Source: a virus. From it: a stretch of 26,127 nucleotides of DNA. The stretch spans positions 1-26,127 of IMG/VR virus record IMGVR_UViG_3300037517_001162. One strand, written 5' to 3'. A program made the position numbers and the translations under genes. Of this stretch, positions 1-6,315 are shown in pieces (the first letter of the stretch is position 1; every line of letters starts with the position of its first letter). The notes under the pieces were generated by a model. It made no database searches and had not been told where the DNA came from. It saw only the letters and a program-made list of their open reading frames with translations.

Positions 1-266
1 TTGATTGTGGTCAGACAGTTATCAATAAACCATCCACCAGGACCTTGGAAGGCGTGAGTATAGACCTTTGCCCATGGCAGGTCTTCCCCTTGTGGTGCTG
101 GAAGAAATCTAATAATAGAAAATCCATTACCTGCTTTATCTACTTGAGGTTTGTAAATGCGTTCATCCACAGATGAAGTTGAGGTATTCATTTTCTCCAC
201 TTCTTTAACCAGTTTAGAAGTAAGATTACCAAGGTTAGATTGTTTTTTTAAGGCTTGAAAGGACAT
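1..266 (-). CDS. 32: gp32 single-stranded DNA-binding protein (partial)
   Basis: The visible 88 residues are the N-terminus of the T4-type single-stranded DNA-binding protein, which coats ssDNA during replication, recombination and repair. The key match is the stretch KAGNGFSIIRFLPAP at about residues 45-59, which parallels the NAGNGQAVIRFLP region of T4 gp32. A basic, helical N-terminus with NLTSKLVKEVEK precedes it, where T4 gp32 has its cooperative-binding LAST-type segment. The ATG at 266-264 is the first in-frame start downstream of the predicted promoter. The gene is too short for most ORF callers because it runs off the left edge. It is the last gene of the T4-like replication block and has its own promoter and a hairpin in its leader. 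Confidence 0.93.
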   Translation of the reverse strand, partial: MSFQALKKQSNLGNLTSKLVKEVEKMNTSTSSVDERIYKPQVDKAGNGFSIIRFLPAPQGEDLPWAKVYTHAFQGPGGWFIDNCLTTI

Positions 267-291
267 TAGATTTTTAAGATTGATAGGATAA

Positions 292-313
292 GTTGTTGAA
301 GCATCTCAACAAC
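292..313 (-). promoter_or_regulatory. Stem-loop in the gp32 mRNA leader
   Basis: A perfect 8-bp inverted repeat (GTTGTTGA at 292-299, TCAACAAC at 306-313) encloses a 6-base loop. It lies at or within two bases of the transcription start predicted from the TATAAT box at 318-323, and 25 bases upstream of the gp32 ATG. T4 gp32 represses its own translation through a structured leader (a pseudoknot), so an equivalent role is plausible here. A short loop-to-leader pairing could form but is weak by eye. An mRNA-stabilising 5' hairpin is the alternative. Confidence 0.6.
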
Positions 314-317
314 CATT

Positions 318-346
318 ATTATATAACACCTTTAAAGATTAGTCAA
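318..346 (-). promoter_or_regulatory. Host-type (sigma70-like) promoter for gp32
   Basis: On the minus strand TTGACT (346-341) is followed after 17 bases by TATAAT (323-318). The -10 box is a perfect consensus and the -35 box matches five of six bases. The -35 box overlaps the last codons and stop of the endonuclease gene, so gp32 can be transcribed independently of it. The predicted start is near 311. Confidence 0.75.
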
Positions 347-995
347 GGGTTTGTAAAAAGTGTTTTCCTAAAATAGATTTTAGTTTTCTTTTTCCCCTAC
401 AACACTCTGAAATATGAGAGGGTGATGCCCCTAAGATTTTAGAAGCTGACTTTATACTATCATATATTTCTATAAGATTTTTATTTTCGTCAAATCTACC
501 AACTCTTTTTCTGTGTGGTTGGGAATAGCAAAGTTTTTTCTTAGTTTCATTAGAATATATTTTCCCCTGTAAAGATTGTGATATTTTTTTCTTTTGTTCA
601 TCAGACATCACATATCCGATATGAGATAATCTAAGATTGTTTTTATGTTCTTCTGAAAACTTTATACCTTTTCTTTTTGTAGATATTTTGTGCTTAGTGT
701 GTTCATTATGCTCTGATTGATTTCCACCAATTAAAAGATTATATCCATTTGGATATAAGGAGTTCTTTTTTTCTACCCAAAATATTTCTTTATCGTTCAA
801 TGATAAAATATCACACTCTTCTATTACATTTACAACAAATGATTTCCATCCATATTTACTTATAGCAGAATATAAAGGAGTATTTTTAGTTTTGGAAGAA
901 TATCTATGACCTCTTATTCTTGCTTTTAAATTCTTTGCTTGTCCAACATATACTTTATTATTTTTAATATTTACTATTTCATAGATACAAGGCAT
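339..995 (-). CDS. GIY-YIG homing endonuclease (Seg/I-TevI-like)
   Basis: A site-specific DNA endonuclease of 218 residues. The N-terminal GIY-YIG nuclease domain shows IYEIVN (4-9), KVYVGQ (14-19), the basic LKARIRGHR (23-31), and EIFWVE (70-75) followed by GYNLLIGG (84-91), the usual order of the family's catalytic elements. Two NUMOD3-like DNA-binding repeats follow (about 101-125 and 133-155), then a NUMOD1-like helix-turn-helix (about 163-218, with YDSIKSASKILG and SHISECCRGK). The ATG at 995 was chosen because the 16-residue upstream extension begins at a TTG and runs through the promoter boxes. It is a freestanding mobile gene inserted between the gp59/DUF1825 genes and gp32. T4 SegG sits beside gene 32 in the same way. 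Specificity cannot be read from the sequence. Confidence 0.92.
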   Translation of the reverse strand: MPCIYEIVNIKNNKVYVGQAKNLKARIRGHRYSSKTKNTPLYSAISKYGWKSFVVNVIEECDILSLNDKEIFWVEKKNSLYPNGYNLLIGGNQSEHNEHTKHKISTKRKGIKFSEEHKNNLRLSHIGYVMSDEQKKKISQSLQGKIYSNETKKKLCYSQPHRKRVGRFDENKNLIEIYDSIKSASKILGASPSHISECCRGKRKLKSILGKHFLQTLD

Positions 996-1021
996 TTTTA
1001 TCAACTTAAGGATACCATTAT

Positions 1022-1029
1022 TATTTATA
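1022..1029 (-). promoter_or_regulatory. T4-type late promoter box TATAAATA upstream of the endonuclease
   Basis: An exact match on the minus strand to the T4 late promoter core TATAAATA, 26 bases upstream of the endonuclease ATG. It lies just downstream of a host-type promoter. T4 homing endonucleases such as I-TevI are known to have late promoters placed to change translation of the message. Confidence 0.6.
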
Positions 1030-1033
1030 CAAA

Positions 1034-1062
1034 ATAATAGCAAAAGAAGAGGTCTCAGTCAA
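1034..1062 (-). promoter_or_regulatory. Host-type promoter upstream of the endonuclease
   Basis: TTGACT (1062-1057) is followed after 17 bases by TATTAT (1039-1034) on the minus strand. The TGA inside the -35 box is the stop codon of the DUF1825 gene, and the box is in the loop of that gene's terminator-like hairpin. Its predicted transcript would begin near 1027 and read through the endonuclease. Confidence 0.6.
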
Positions 1063-1067
1063 CCTCT
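1041..1067 (-). terminator. Weak intrinsic terminator after the DUF1825 gene
   Basis: AGAGGT (1048-1053) pairs with ACCTCT (1062-1067) around an 8-base loop. On the minus strand the hairpin is followed by a T-rich run (TTCTTTT). The stem is only 6 bp and the T run is interrupted, so termination is probably partial. Confidence 0.45.
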
Positions 1068-1387
1068 GCTTCTTTCTTGAGTCTTTGGATTACTCTTTGC
1101 ATGTTATCAAATACTATATTCATATCAGAAGGGTCTCCATAACCAATCATTCTGGATGCTTCAATAATTTCATTCTTCTTTTCAATGGCTTGTGGGTCAT
1201 CAGACAAACTCAATCTTGTATACAGGATTTTTTGTTTCTCTAATAATTCAGATAGCAAATTCACATGCTCAAGTTTTTCTGCCTTGGACATAATAGGAAA
1301 CCTCAAGACGCTCCTTGTAAGTTCCCTCTGAAGCTTCTCAATACTCTTTAGTTCTTTCTGAACTATTTCTGAATCGAAGAAGGCCAT
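1055..1387 (-). CDS. DUF1825 family protein
   Basis: A 110-residue protein of the DUF1825 family, known from cyanobacteria and their phages. The recognisable family start is MAFFDSEIVQKELKSIEKLQ, and the middle carries LLEKQKILYTRLSLSDDP (about 48-65). It is predicted to be almost entirely helical and soluble, with no signal peptide or membrane segment. Its function is unknown. It follows gp59 by one base and is the last gene before the inserted endonuclease. Its stop codon falls inside the -35 box of the next promoter. Confidence 0.85.
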   Translation of the reverse strand: MAFFDSEIVQKELKSIEKLQRELTRSVLRFPIMSKAEKLEHVNLLSELLEKQKILYTRLSLSDDPQAIEKKNEIIEASRMIGYGDPSDMNIVFDNMQRVIQRLKKEAEVD

Positions 1388-1388
1388 A

Positions 1389-1979
1389 TTACCCCTCTAC
1401 AATATTTCTCAAGATCTTTTTATAATCCTGTATGTCAATATTTAGGAATGGAGAATATTTCTGTATCTTTAATGACACAATTTCCCATACAGGATCTAAA
1501 AGTTTTTTATCAAAATTATTCCTAAACAGGAATATTTTATCATAAATGGTAAAAGTTTCTATACTAATTTTACCACTCAAGAATTTTTTCAGAATGATTG
1601 GATGTTGCTTTGAAGCATCAAGAACCTCATCCAAGTTACCTTCAGACAACAAATCTTGCGACTCTTGTGTGAAAAGATACTTCAAACTCTGTTGTCTTTT
1701 TGTCCATTGCTGATATGCATCCTCACCTTCTCGCATTAGTTGTCCAATCCAAACTGCTTGTGGATTATCTAATGCAACAAAATTAGAAAGAAAAAAGTTT
1801 TTTATTTCTTCATCATTCTTTTGTCTACTGATTCTTTCAAACCAATACTTATCCTTTCTTTTATTGAAAGAATCTACTGATGCCCTTGACTTACCTGCAT
1901 ATTTAAAATAATCATACTTTGGTTTACTAAAATGATTCTTGAGTGCAAGGTAAGTTTTATAAGCATCAAAGGAGGTCAT
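1389..1979 (-). CDS. 59: gp59 helicase loader
   Basis: A 196-residue homologue of T4 gp59, which loads the gp41 replicative helicase onto gp32-coated forked DNA. The signature is KRKDKYWFERIS (about 41-52), which parallels KRRDKYFFQKLS in T4 gp59. Other shared elements are the N-terminal YKTYLALKNHF, a following FLSNFVA and AVWIGQL segment, and a later SIETFTIYDKI. The length is close to the 217 residues of T4. The ATG overlaps the gp33 stop as ATGA. It lies in the same transcription unit as gp33, the nuclease and phoH, and the usual partner gp32 is two genes downstream. Confidence 0.9.
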   Translation of the reverse strand: MTSFDAYKTYLALKNHFSKPKYDYFKYAGKSRASVDSFNKRKDKYWFERISRQKNDEEIKNFFLSNFVALDNPQAVWIGQLMREGEDAYQQWTKRQQSLKYLFTQESQDLLSEGNLDEVLDASKQHPIILKKFLSGKISIETFTIYDKIFLFRNNFDKKLLDPVWEIVSLKIQKYSPFLNIDIQDYKKILRNIVEG

Positions 1980-2233
1980 ATTAAAAGTTTAGCTCTGGAT
2001 GTTCGTTTCAAAAAGTTTAAGTTAATAGCATCACACTTGAGTTTTTCTTTGAGAGGTTTGCTAATCAATTTACTGACTGAATCAACCTCAATTCCATTCT
2101 CTTCGCAGTAATGAACAATAGCATCAATATAATTCATTTCCTCATTAGTTTTTACAAGTTCTTCTATGATTTGAGAAAACTTTGCTGGGCACAGGAACTT
2201 GAGATCTAATGCGCTTTTTAATTTATCTTCCAT
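1976..2233 (-). CDS. 33: gp33 late-transcription co-activator
   Basis: An 85-residue homologue of T4 gp33, which bridges RNA polymerase and the sliding clamp to activate late transcription. The segment NYIDAIVHYCEENGIEVD (about 34-51) parallels SYLEATTAFLEENSIPET in T4, followed by a similar KLISKPLKEKLKCDAINLNFLK. It is shorter than the T4 protein (112 residues), mainly at the N-terminus. The C-terminus LKRTSRAKLLI is hydrophobic, as expected for the clamp-binding tail. It overlaps the upstream nuclease gene by 11 bases and gp59 by 4. Its presence implies that T4-type late promoters are used in this genome. Confidence 0.87.
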   Translation of the reverse strand: MEDKLKSALDLKFLCPAKFSQIIEELVKTNEEMNYIDAIVHYCEENGIEVDSVSKLISKPLKEKLKCDAINLNFLKRTSRAKLLI

Positions 2234-2903
2234 ATTCTTTTAATTTAGATTGAATAAACTCTTTAATGTATCCATTAAGTAACTTAATATACTTCATTTT
2301 ATCATACTCTTCATAAACAACGCAATCCCCATCTTCACATGCCATGAGGATGACTAATTTTTTAACAGCAATACCTGTAATTTCATAGAACATACAAGCA
2401 TAAGCAGCACATTGAACAAAATAATGTTCAATCCATTCTTTTGGTTTTGGTTTCTTTGAGGTTTTAAAATCTATGATTGCCAGTTCGCCATTATACTCTG
2501 CAATACAATCTACAGTTCCAGCAATTCCAAGAACTTTACTGTATAGTGAACTCTCAAGTGCATGAATATTATCTATATTATCTATCTTACTTTTTGCAAT
2601 CTTAAAAAGAAATTCAGATAATGGTTGGACTTTTGGAAGTTCTGGAATGTTATAAAGATAATTTTCAACCAAACTGTGCATATCAGTTCCACGACTGGTT
2701 GCCTGTTTGTTGATTTTATTTGCTTCCTCTTCGCCTACCTTCTTTCGCCAGTTCTCAAAGATATGTCTATTATGAAAACTTGTAACTGATGTAATAGAAA
2801 CTAACCTGGAGAGGTTATCCTCCCCAGGTATTTTATAATATCTTACTCCATCAATCTCTTCCCTTTCAAGTTTGGGAAGATTCATATCAACATGATTGAA
2901 CAT
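2223..2903 (-). CDS. PD-(D/E)XK superfamily exonuclease
   Basis: A 226-residue nuclease of the PD-(D/E)XK (RecB/Cas4-like) type. The motifs occur in the expected order: RGTDMHSLVE (71-80), Asp132 in GTVDCIAE, the catalytic IIDFKTSK (143-150, Asp145 and Lys147), and a QxxxY element (Gln164, Tyr168). It probably processes DNA ends during phage replication or degrades host DNA, but the substrate cannot be read. The start at 2903 overlaps the phoH stop as TAATG. An internal ATG at 2885 (MNLPKLER) is the alternative. The neighbouring gp33 gene overlaps its end by 11 bases. Confidence 0.87.
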   Translation of the reverse strand: MFNHVDMNLPKLEREEIDGVRYYKIPGEDNLSRLVSITSVTSFHNRHIFENWRKKVGEEEANKINKQATSRGTDMHSLVENYLYNIPELPKVQPLSEFLFKIAKSKIDNIDNIHALESSLYSKVLGIAGTVDCIAEYNGELAIIDFKTSKKPKPKEWIEHYFVQCAAYACMFYEITGIAVKKLVILMACEDGDCVVYEEYDKMKYIKLLNGYIKEFIQSKLKEYGR

Positions 2904-3664
2904 TAAAAACCTGCTGCCATTTTATTTACAATGTAAGACTTAACCAAACCAGATCTGACAATATCTTCAACACCAAATTCAATTGACTCAAACTCTGGCA
3001 TTCTTTGAATGATCTTCATGAAATCAAGAATTCCATTTCTTTCATTAGTTTTGGTAAGGTCTGATTGTGTAGCATCACCACAAAACATAATCTTGGAGTT
3101 GTCACCAACCCTTGTAATTATACTATCAAGTTCATGGAAGTTCAAGTTTTGACTTTCATCTACAATAATAATTGAATTGTCTAAAGTAGTTCCTCTGATG
3201 AATGACGTGCTCCAGAATCTAATTGTTTCTTGTGCTTTAAGATTACCATAAAGCATTTCAAATTCTGCATCAGTATTACATTCAAACATATACTTTACCA
3301 TATTCTTATATGGAATTTGGTAAAGACTTGATTTATCCTCATGGTCTCCTGGAAGGAATCCAATTTCTCTTGTAGAAACAAGAGATCTGACAATTACTAT
3401 CTTGTCATATGGAGTCAGTTCATCAAGAACATCTTTGAGTGCCAGATATAATGCACAGAATGTTTTACCTGTTCCTGCGCAACCATAAACAAAAAGATGT
3501 TTATCTAAATCATAAGCATCAAATAAGATGGTTTGATTTTTAGTTAGTGGTTGAATATCCACTAAACTTTCAGAACTAATTGGTTTCCTTTTCTTCCTGT
3601 TTCTTGCAGTGGTGCCAATTCCAATAGGACTTTCGCCTGTGTTTCTTCTTCTGTTTCTTGCCAT
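2903..3664 (-). CDS. phoH: PhoH-like ATPase
   Basis: A 253-residue PhoH family P-loop ATPase. Walker A is GCAGTGKT (61-68), Walker B is IIIVDESQN (165-173), and a further conserved GDATQSD lies at 196-202. The first 30 residues are very basic (RNRRR and RNRKKRK) and could bind nucleic acid. PhoH genes are widespread in marine phages. Their name comes from phosphate-starvation regulation in E. coli, but the role in phage is not settled and RNA metabolism has been suggested. The ATG overlaps the stop of the upstream hypothetical gene by one base. Confidence 0.93.
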   Translation of the reverse strand: MARNRRRNTGESPIGIGTTARNRKKRKPISSESLVDIQPLTKNQTILFDAYDLDKHLFVYGCAGTGKTFCALYLALKDVLDELTPYDKIVIVRSLVSTREIGFLPGDHEDKSSLYQIPYKNMVKYMFECNTDAEFEMLYGNLKAQETIRFWSTSFIRGTTLDNSIIIVDESQNLNFHELDSIITRVGDNSKIMFCGDATQSDLTKTNERNGILDFMKIIQRMPEFESIEFGVEDIVRSGLVKSYIVNKMAAGF

Positions 3665-3912
3665 TAGATTTTAGTTACACGTGAACCTGGAGCTTTGGAT
3701 GCTTTTTCAAGCACATCATTCCAACCTGGATTTTTACTGATTAGTTTATTTTTCCACTCCCCAACTTCTCCAGGAGAAGGGCAGGTTGATGGATCAGACC
3801 AATCACGAATCCAATCAGGATTGTCTTTTTTCCACTGGTCCCAGACGTGGATGCTCATTTCCACTTCTTTCTGTTCACCAGTTTTTGTATTAATTACAGG
3901 ATATGCAGGCAT
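3664..3912 (-). CDS. Conserved cyanophage hypothetical protein upstream of phoH
   Basis: An 82-residue soluble protein of unknown function. It begins MPAYPVINTKTGEQKEVEM and ends with SKNPGWNDVLEKASKAPG. It is rich in Trp (6), Pro and charged residues, and has a single Cys, so it is not a zinc ribbon even though its start resembles FmdB-type proteins. I recall this arrangement beside phoH in other cyanophages, which supports a real gene. A late-promoter-like box lies 24 bases upstream. Confidence 0.7.
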   Translation of the reverse strand: MPAYPVINTKTGEQKEVEMSIHVWDQWKKDNPDWIRDWSDPSTCPSPGEVGEWKNKLISKNPGWNDVLEKASKAPGSRVTKI

Positions 3913-3935
3913 AAAATTACGAATTCAAGATAATT

Positions 3936-3942
3936 TATTTAG
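3936..3942 (-). promoter_or_regulatory. Late-promoter-like box CTAAATA before the phoH genes
   Basis: The minus strand reads CTAAATAAATTATC across the stop codon of thyX, 24 bases upstream of the ATG at 3912. The core resembles the T4 late box and the other CTAAATA boxes of this window. No host-type promoter was found here. Confidence 0.4.
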
Positions 3943-4574
3943 ACCCACTCAAGGGCTTCTGCCACTGATGGGAACTGTTCTTTAAAAACATCCTTACAAG
4001 AAAGAGCAATATCCATATGCTCTTTTTGAGTTCCATTGGCAGAACGAAGATTGATGTAGTGAATCCAAGAACGACAAGAACCAGTCATGTAAATCCTTGT
4101 AGGGGTTGCAAGAGGAAGAACAAACCTTGCGCATTCCTTTGCTACTCCATGAGAAAGAAGTTCCTTGTAGAGTCTCATAGAGTGTGCAAAATGCTCTTGA
4201 ATTTTCCCTTGCAAGGTCAGTTTTTCATACTCTGGAATATCATCAATAGAGTTTTGACGATTCTTTGTATCTTGACTACGCAAATCTGGAACTGGAATAT
4301 ACTCACTCAACAGAGAACTGTCAGCATAGCGTTGTGAAAATTCCTGAAATGTAAAGGACCTATGACGAAGTATCTGTGCTGCAATACCACGAGTTGTTTC
4401 AATCTCAAGGGTCATAGTAGCCTGCTCAAACACAGACCAATGATTGTGCTTAATACAATAACGTAGCAAACCTGCATAGTTTTCATTATCTTGATTTGCT
4501 GGATTAGAAACCCTCGCAATATATGCCATTGTTTGTTCTGCATCAGGAGTCACACTGATAAGTTTTACAGTCAT
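3939..4574 (-). CDS. thyX: Flavin-dependent thymidylate synthase
   Basis: ThyX (211 residues) methylates dUMP to dTMP using methylenetetrahydrofolate, FAD and NADPH. The ThyX motif RHRxxSxxxxSxR is intact at residues 70-82 (RHRSFTFQEFSQR). The typical SVFEQATMTLEIET segment precedes it at about 47-60, and a C-terminal ECARFVLP element is present. The length fits the family. It supplies thymidylate for phage replication and is common in T4-like cyanophages. Its ATG overlaps the stop of the upstream 54-residue ORF as ATGA, so the two are probably translationally coupled. Confidence 0.96.
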   Translation of the reverse strand: MTVKLISVTPDAEQTMAYIARVSNPANQDNENYAGLLRYCIKHNHWSVFEQATMTLEIETTRGIAAQILRHRSFTFQEFSQRYADSSLLSEYIPVPDLRSQDTKNRQNSIDDIPEYEKLTLQGKIQEHFAHSMRLYKELLSHGVAKECARFVLPLATPTRIYMTGSCRSWIHYINLRSANGTQKEHMDIALSCKDVFKEQFPSVAEALEWV

Positions 4575-4735
4575 TTCTTTCCAAATCCTTTATAATTTTT
4601 ATGTTCAACTCTGTTTATTTCATCTTCAATGACTTGAAGTTGATGCTTCATATAATCCAACTCTGCTGGAGTATAAAATTTAGTTTGGTTCTCTGTTGCC
4701 TCTTTAAGCAACCTCAACATTTTTCTAAGCCTCAT
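4571..4735 (-). CDS. Small conserved protein upstream of thyX
   Basis: A 54-residue ORF, beginning MRLRKMLRLLKEATENQ and ending YKGFGKK. It is predicted to be helical and charged, with no membrane segment. It is joined by ATGA overlaps to both neighbours (the 51-residue gene upstream and thyX downstream), which is strong evidence of translation. An internal Met6 is an alternative start. No function can be assigned. Confidence 0.65.
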   Translation of the reverse strand: MRLRKMLRLLKEATENQTKFYTPAELDYMKHQLQVIEDEINRVEHKNYKGFGKK

Positions 4736-4887
4736 TCAGAAAATACCTCATCATAATCTCCTTCAAATGGCAAACCCATCACTTCTTCTTCTTCCACAAA
4801 GGAATCAACTTCATTTAATTCTTTTTTAAGAGCATCAACTAACAACTCCATATTTTTAACTATGAGTTTAACTCTTTCTTTATCCAT
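4732..4887 (-). CDS. Small acidic protein, first gene of the thyX unit
   Basis: A 51-residue ORF beginning MDKERVKLIVKNMELLV. It is helical at the N-terminus and strongly acidic at the C-terminus (EEEEV, then GDYDEVFSE). It overlaps the next gene as ATGA. It is the first gene after the host-type promoter at 4910-4938, with a predicted leader of only about 15 bases. The function is unknown. Confidence 0.62.
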   Translation of the reverse strand: MDKERVKLIVKNMELLVDALKKELNEVDSFVEEEEVMGLPFEGDYDEVFSE

Positions 4888-4909
4888 TTGATTTAATATT
4901 ATCTTTCAA

Positions 4910-4938
4910 ATTTTACACAAAAAAAGAGGGAAAGTCAA
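4910..4938 (-). promoter_or_regulatory. Host-type promoter for the thyX-phoH transcription unit
   Basis: TTGACT (4938-4933) is followed after 17 bases by TAAAAT (4915-4910) on the minus strand. The TGA within the -35 box is the stop codon of the upstream gene, and the box is the loop of a strong terminator hairpin. It would drive the genes from 4887 down to at least the DUF1825 gene. Confidence 0.68.
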
Positions 4939-4945
4939 TCCCTCT
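4919..4945 (-). terminator. Intrinsic terminator ending the glutaredoxin-speD unit
   Basis: A 7-bp stem (AGAGGGA at 4925-4931, TCCCTCT at 4939-4945) with a 7-base loop is followed on the minus strand by seven Ts (4925-4919). It overlaps the end of the coding region at 4935 and encloses the next promoter's -35 box. Confidence 0.8.
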
Positions 4946-5255
4946 GTCTCCAATCATTTGGTTTTTCTTCAGTCCACCAATCAACCATATCATCAGTATC
5001 TCTAAATCCTTTTTTACCAAAACGATCAAATCCAGTTCCACCAATATCAAGTTGATTCAAAAAATCATCCATGTCACCTTCTTGCATATTGGGATTCTCT
5101 GCAGTCCTTCTTGCTTGACGAAGTATTGTTGCTGCTGATCTATTTGATTTTGCTAATTTCTCTACCCATATCATATCTTCCAAACTAACTTCTTCACCTT
5201 TTACAATTCTTTCACAAATTGCTTCCAGTCTCAATCTATACTGCGTAGAGAGCAT
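4935..5255 (-). CDS. Conserved cyanophage hypothetical protein downstream of speD
   Basis: A 106-residue soluble protein, helical in its first half (MLSTQYRLRLEAICERI, then SLEDMIWVEKLAKSN) with an acidic C-terminus carrying DDFLNQLDIGGTGFDR and DWWTEEKPNDW. The ATG at 5255 is preferred over a GTG four codons upstream. I recall similar proteins in other cyanophages, but no domain is recognised. A late-like box is located 22 bases upstream. Its stop codon is buried in the terminator-promoter element described at 4910-4945. Confidence 0.75.
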   Translation of the reverse strand: MLSTQYRLRLEAICERIVKGEEVSLEDMIWVEKLAKSNRSAATILRQARRTAENPNMQEGDMDDFLNQLDIGGTGFDRFGKKGFRDTDDMVDWWTEEKPNDWRQRD

Positions 5256-5276
5256 ATGTATTACCACATATAGGGT

Positions 5277-5283
5277 TATTTAG
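5277..5283 (-). promoter_or_regulatory. Late-promoter-like box CTAAATA downstream of speD
   Basis: The minus strand reads CTAAATA immediately after the speD stop codon, 22 bases upstream of the ATG at 5255. The pattern matches the other late-like boxes in the window. The assignment is by eye only. Confidence 0.4.
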
Positions 5284-5610
5284 TTAACGTTCAATATAAC
5301 TTAAAGTATGACTGGTTGCATACAACTGTTGAATAATTATGTCACAACCAATCTTTGGATTACAATCACCACAAGTATAAACATCTACTGCTGCTTTACC
5401 ATCCTCTGGCCATGTGTGGATACTTATATGACTTTCAGATAGCAAACAAATTACAGTAACTCCTTGTGGATCAAACTTCTTTGAGATGGTTTGCACAACT
5501 GTAGCCCCACTTGCTGCAGCAGCATTTTCCAATAAGTCTATAAGACAACGTTCATCATTCAAAAGAACGAACGAACACCCATATAGATTTAACAGATAAT
5601 GCTTCCCCAT
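5284..5610 (-). CDS. speD: S-adenosylmethionine decarboxylase proenzyme
   Basis: SpeD makes decarboxylated S-adenosylmethionine, the aminopropyl donor for spermidine. This 108-residue protein is the short prokaryotic class 1B form. The self-cleavage site is intact: SESHIS at 58-63, with cleavage between Glu59 and Ser60 so that Ser60 becomes the pyruvoyl group. His65 and Cys80 (YTCGDC) match the processing histidine and proton-donor cysteine. The ATG at 5610 was chosen over an adjacent GTG, and it overlaps the upstream stop as TGATG. speD is a known auxiliary gene of cyanophages; phage-boosted polyamines may help DNA packing or photosystem stability, which is inference. Confidence 0.95.
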   Translation of the reverse strand: MGKHYLLNLYGCSFVLLNDERCLIDLLENAAAASGATVVQTISKKFDPQGVTVICLLSESHISIHTWPEDGKAAVDVYTCGDCNPKIGCDIIIQQLYATSHTLSYIER

Positions 5611-5864
5611 CACTTTTTACTTTTCTTTTGTGGTTGATTATAAGATTTTGGATTGACTCTTCCATCAGTCCATTTCATAGAAATTACATTTCTATATTCA
5701 TCATAGTAATGATCGAATATACTAACTTGAGTTCCTTGAACAATATCGTATTTTTCTATTCCATCATCAGAATATGAAACAATATAAGAATCTAATGGAA
5801 GGGATTTATCCTTTGATACAGATTTATCACAATCTCTATGTATAATGTTAACTTTCCCTCCCAT
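5610..5864 (-). CDS. Hypothetical protein upstream of speD
   Basis: An 84-residue soluble protein of unknown function. It starts MGGKVNIIHRDCDKSVSKDK, has a Tyr- and Asp-rich middle (FDHYYDEYRNVISMKW), and ends in a basic tail (NQPQKKSKK). It overlaps speD by one base and follows the 144-residue gene by three bases, so it is within one operon. No domain is recognised. Confidence 0.68.
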   Translation of the reverse strand: MGGKVNIIHRDCDKSVSKDKSLPLDSYIVSYSDDGIEKYDIVQGTQVSIFDHYYDEYRNVISMKWTDGRVNPKSYNQPQKKSKK

Positions 5865-5867
5865 AGT

Positions 5868-6302
5868 TCAGTTCCACACTATATCTGGGAACGCATCTTG
5901 AACTACAACTTTAGTAATTTTAAATCTTTTGTGCAGTTGCTTGTCTTTAACAAGGCACATTAACTCTGCTTCAGACTCATGAAGAGCTTCCAGTAATTGA
6001 ATAAACATGGTCTCTCTTTTTGTCTGGGCAATATCATTAATTCCCTTTACAAAATAATTAAACTTTCTCCATTCATGGATCAGTTTACTATGCTCTGTCC
6101 CTATGGGAGCATCATTTGGCGTGTAAGGAACTTCTCCTTCTGGGACTGCTGATTGAACTGCATCATCAAAGTTCCAAATAAGAACAGACCTCAATGCAGG
6201 ACTATCATAATGTCTCAAAATTTGTATTTTTTCGTCTCTGGTTTTTGCATTAGAGACTCTTTGAATAACTTCAGACATCAATTGGTCTGGTGGTAATTTC
6301 AT
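5868..6302 (-). CDS. Conserved phage protein, DUF6433-like
   Basis: A 144-residue, mostly helical protein. The N-terminal pattern (SEVIQRVSNAKTRDEKIQIL, then SPALRSVLIWNFDDAVQ and PEGEVPYTPNDAP) resembles the DUF6433 proteins of T4-like phages, an identification made from memory of the family. The function is unknown. A good ribosome-binding site (TTGGAGTTGAATT) precedes the ATG. It belongs to the glutaredoxin-to-speD operon. Confidence 0.7.
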   Translation of the reverse strand: MKLPPDQLMSEVIQRVSNAKTRDEKIQILRHYDSPALRSVLIWNFDDAVQSAVPEGEVPYTPNDAPIGTEHSKLIHEWRKFNYFVKGINDIAQTKRETMFIQLLEALHESEAELMCLVKDKQLHKRFKITKVVVQDAFPDIVWN

Positions 6303-6315
6303 AATTCAACTCCAA

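Noticed and set aside
1434-1443. CTAAATA and a TTGACA-like box inside gp59
   Set aside because: Both lie in coding sequence, and no -10 box stands 17 bases from the TTGACA.
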